64,000 bases of DNA from JBBSJZ01 sp041751935 (GTDB taxonomy: Bacteria > Planctomycetota > Planctomycetia > Pirellulales > Pirellulaceae): contig JBGSIA010000075.1 in NCBI GenBank assembly GCA_041751935.1, positions 62,001 to 126,000 of the forward strand, given 5' to 3'. Shown piece after piece: positions 63,077-64,000 of this stretch. The notes under the pieces are model-generated. The model saw nothing but the letters and a program-made list of their open reading frames with translations, was not told the origin of the DNA and did not search any database. The position numbers and the translations under genes are program-made. The stretch's first letter is position 1, and the number at the start of each line of letters is the position of its first letter.

Positions 63077-64000
63077 ATGACCAGTTCTTCACTGAGTGCG
63101 TTCGCGCGCGCCCTCATTTTCCCCACGTCATTCGTTGCTCTACTTTCCGCCGGCATTGTTTCGGCCACCCACGCATCAGCACAGGAGTCACTTGGCGATG
63201 CGAGTGCGTTGGACCCGAACTCGGTCGTCGCAACCACACTCGACTCTGGCGACACAGCTTGGGTGCTCGCTTCGACTGCGTTAGTCCTGTTCATGACGCT
63301 CCCTGGTTTGGCACTATTTTATGGCGGACTTGTACGAAGCCGGAACGTGCTAAGTCTGCTGATGCAGTGCCTGACGCTCACAGCATTACTCAGTGTGCTG
63401 TGGGTGATGTTTGGGTACAGCCTCGCGTTCGACGCAGGCGGGATCGTTGTGCACATTACCGCTGGCGTGTCCGCTCTCGTGGCATGCATTATGGTTGGCT
63501 CAAGATCGGGATACCCGACTCAGCTCGTTCCGCCGCACAACATGACCATGACGTTTACGGGCACCGCAATGTTGTGGGTGGGCTGGTTCGGATTTAACGC
63601 TGGCAGCGCGCTCGCTGCGAACGGAACCGCAGCATCGGCGTTGCTCGTCACGCACTTGTCGGCTTCGGTTGCTACTCTCGTGTGGATTGCACTGGAGTGG
63701 AAAAAACTCGGACGCCCTGGCGTTTTGGGTGCGGCGACAGGCTCGATCGCCGGCTTAGCTGCGATCACTCCCGCATCGGGATACGTGGGACCGTTGGGTG
63801 CGATTGTGATCGGCACTGTCTCAGCACTGGTGTGTTACTTTTTTGCAACAACGGTCAAACGCCACTTTCGCTATGACGATTCACTCGACGTGTTCGGAGT
63901 CCACGGCGTTGGTGGCATCATCGGCACAATTCTTGTTGCGGTGTTTGCTTCGACCACGCTGGGTGGCTCAGTCGCCGAGCATGACATCGTCAAGTCGCTC
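63077..64000 (+). CDS. amt: ammonium transporter with large internal deletion (runs off window)
   Basis: Amt/AmtB-type ammonium channel, 308 codons present, open to the window end. After a signal peptide it has FMTLPGLALFYGGLVRSRNVLS (start of the channel), then LWVMFGYSLAFDAGGIVVHITAGVSALVA. In E. coli AmtB about 85-90 residues lie between the GYSLAF and the GG-VVHI segments, carrying the next two helices, the gate Phe107 and Trp148; here they are absent and residue F118 is followed by D119 with the frame intact. Both channel His (H126 in VVHI, H276 in VFGVHGVGG) and GWFGFNAGSAL remain. The product may not conduct; a fold with nine helices is hard to build. The 3-prime end is outside the window. 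Confidence 0.85.
   Translation, partial: MTSSSLSAFARALIFPTSFVALLSAGIVSATHASAQESLGDASALDPNSVVATTLDSGDTAWVLASTALVLFMTLPGLALFYGGLVRSRNVLSLLMQCLTLTALLSVLWVMFGYSLAFDAGGIVVHITAGVSALVACIMVGSRSGYPTQLVPPHNMTMTFTGTAMLWVGWFGFNAGSALAANGTAASALLVTHLSASVATLVWIALEWKKLGRPGVLGAATGSIAGLAAITPASGYVGPLGAIVIGTVSALVCYFFATTVKRHFRYDDSLDVFGVHGVGGIIGTILVAVFASTTLGGSVAEHDIVKSL

Noticed and set aside
62605..63597. 330-codon plus-strand open frame across the end of the oxidoreductase and the start of the transporter
   Set aside because: It is antisense to the oxidoreductase 5-prime end and out of frame with the Amt gene, and encodes basic sequence without homology.

Overview
The window reads as chromosome from a Planctomycetota bacterium, most likely of the Pirellulaceae (Rhodopirellula-like). 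The evidence is family content typical of that phylum: a DUF1552/DUF1592-type gene pair, two PVC-type CxxCH heme-binding proteins, a DUF1559 pseudopilin-like protein, a secreted sulfatase, a short lipoprotein with an NGQTLPS motif, Tat-exported oxidoreductases and epimerases, and weak or absent Shine-Dalgarno sites before many genes. Base composition looks mid-50s percent GC by eye (not computed). I see no rRNA, tRNA, CRISPR array, integrase or insertion sequence. The region looks like stable chromosome rather than an island.

Layout. 1-7.7 kb: a lipoprotein/secreted-protein pair, then a leftward pair of a polytopic membrane protein and a membrane-anchored MutS-like ATPase, then a lone type II secretion F-domain protein. 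7.8-13.8 kb: a small membrane protein, a fuconolactonase-like amidohydrolase and a zinc alcohol dehydrogenase (possible sugar oxidation), then the DUF1552 and DUF1592-type pair. 14.1-17.9 kb: ispE, a SpoVG carrying an inserted zinc ribbon, and a lipoprotein, with a divergent Cys/Gly-repeat secreted protein. 18-20.6 kb: a three-gene ABC importer (ATPase, permease, NMT1/THI5-like binding lipoprotein). 21-27.5 kb: a 1272-residue SGNH/propeller/cupredoxin/cytochrome protein and a sulfatase fused to a serine hydrolase.

27.5-31.2 kb: a tightly overlapping operon of sulfotransferase-like protein, class IV aminotransferase homologue lacking the catalytic lysine, and the tRNA hydroxylase TrhO, then an O-methyltransferase. 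31.3-39.7 kb: an HDOD protein, small planctomycete proteins, a class II glutamine amidotransferase, a sugar epimerase, DinB-like protein and the helicase HrpB. 39.8-50.1 kb: a double-domain esterase, nagB-nagA, recA, a ceramidase-like protein with a CxxCH protein, and a YmdB-type phosphodiesterase. 50.2-56.6 kb: an RND/MMPL exporter, a halogenase-like flavoprotein, a flotillin-like FloA and a hydrolase. 56.8-61.5 kb: a TadE/VWA/TadE cluster, a DUF1559 protein and a GYF-like membrane protein. 61.5-64 kb: a Gfo/Idh/MocA oxidoreductase and an ammonium transporter that runs off the window and lacks an internal block of roughly 85 residues.

The most unusual items are the lysine-less aminotransferase operon, the zinc-ribbon SpoVG next to ispE, the internally deleted Amt, and the membrane-anchored MutS-like gene translationally coupled to a membrane protein. 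No single obviously new defence or mobile system was recognised.
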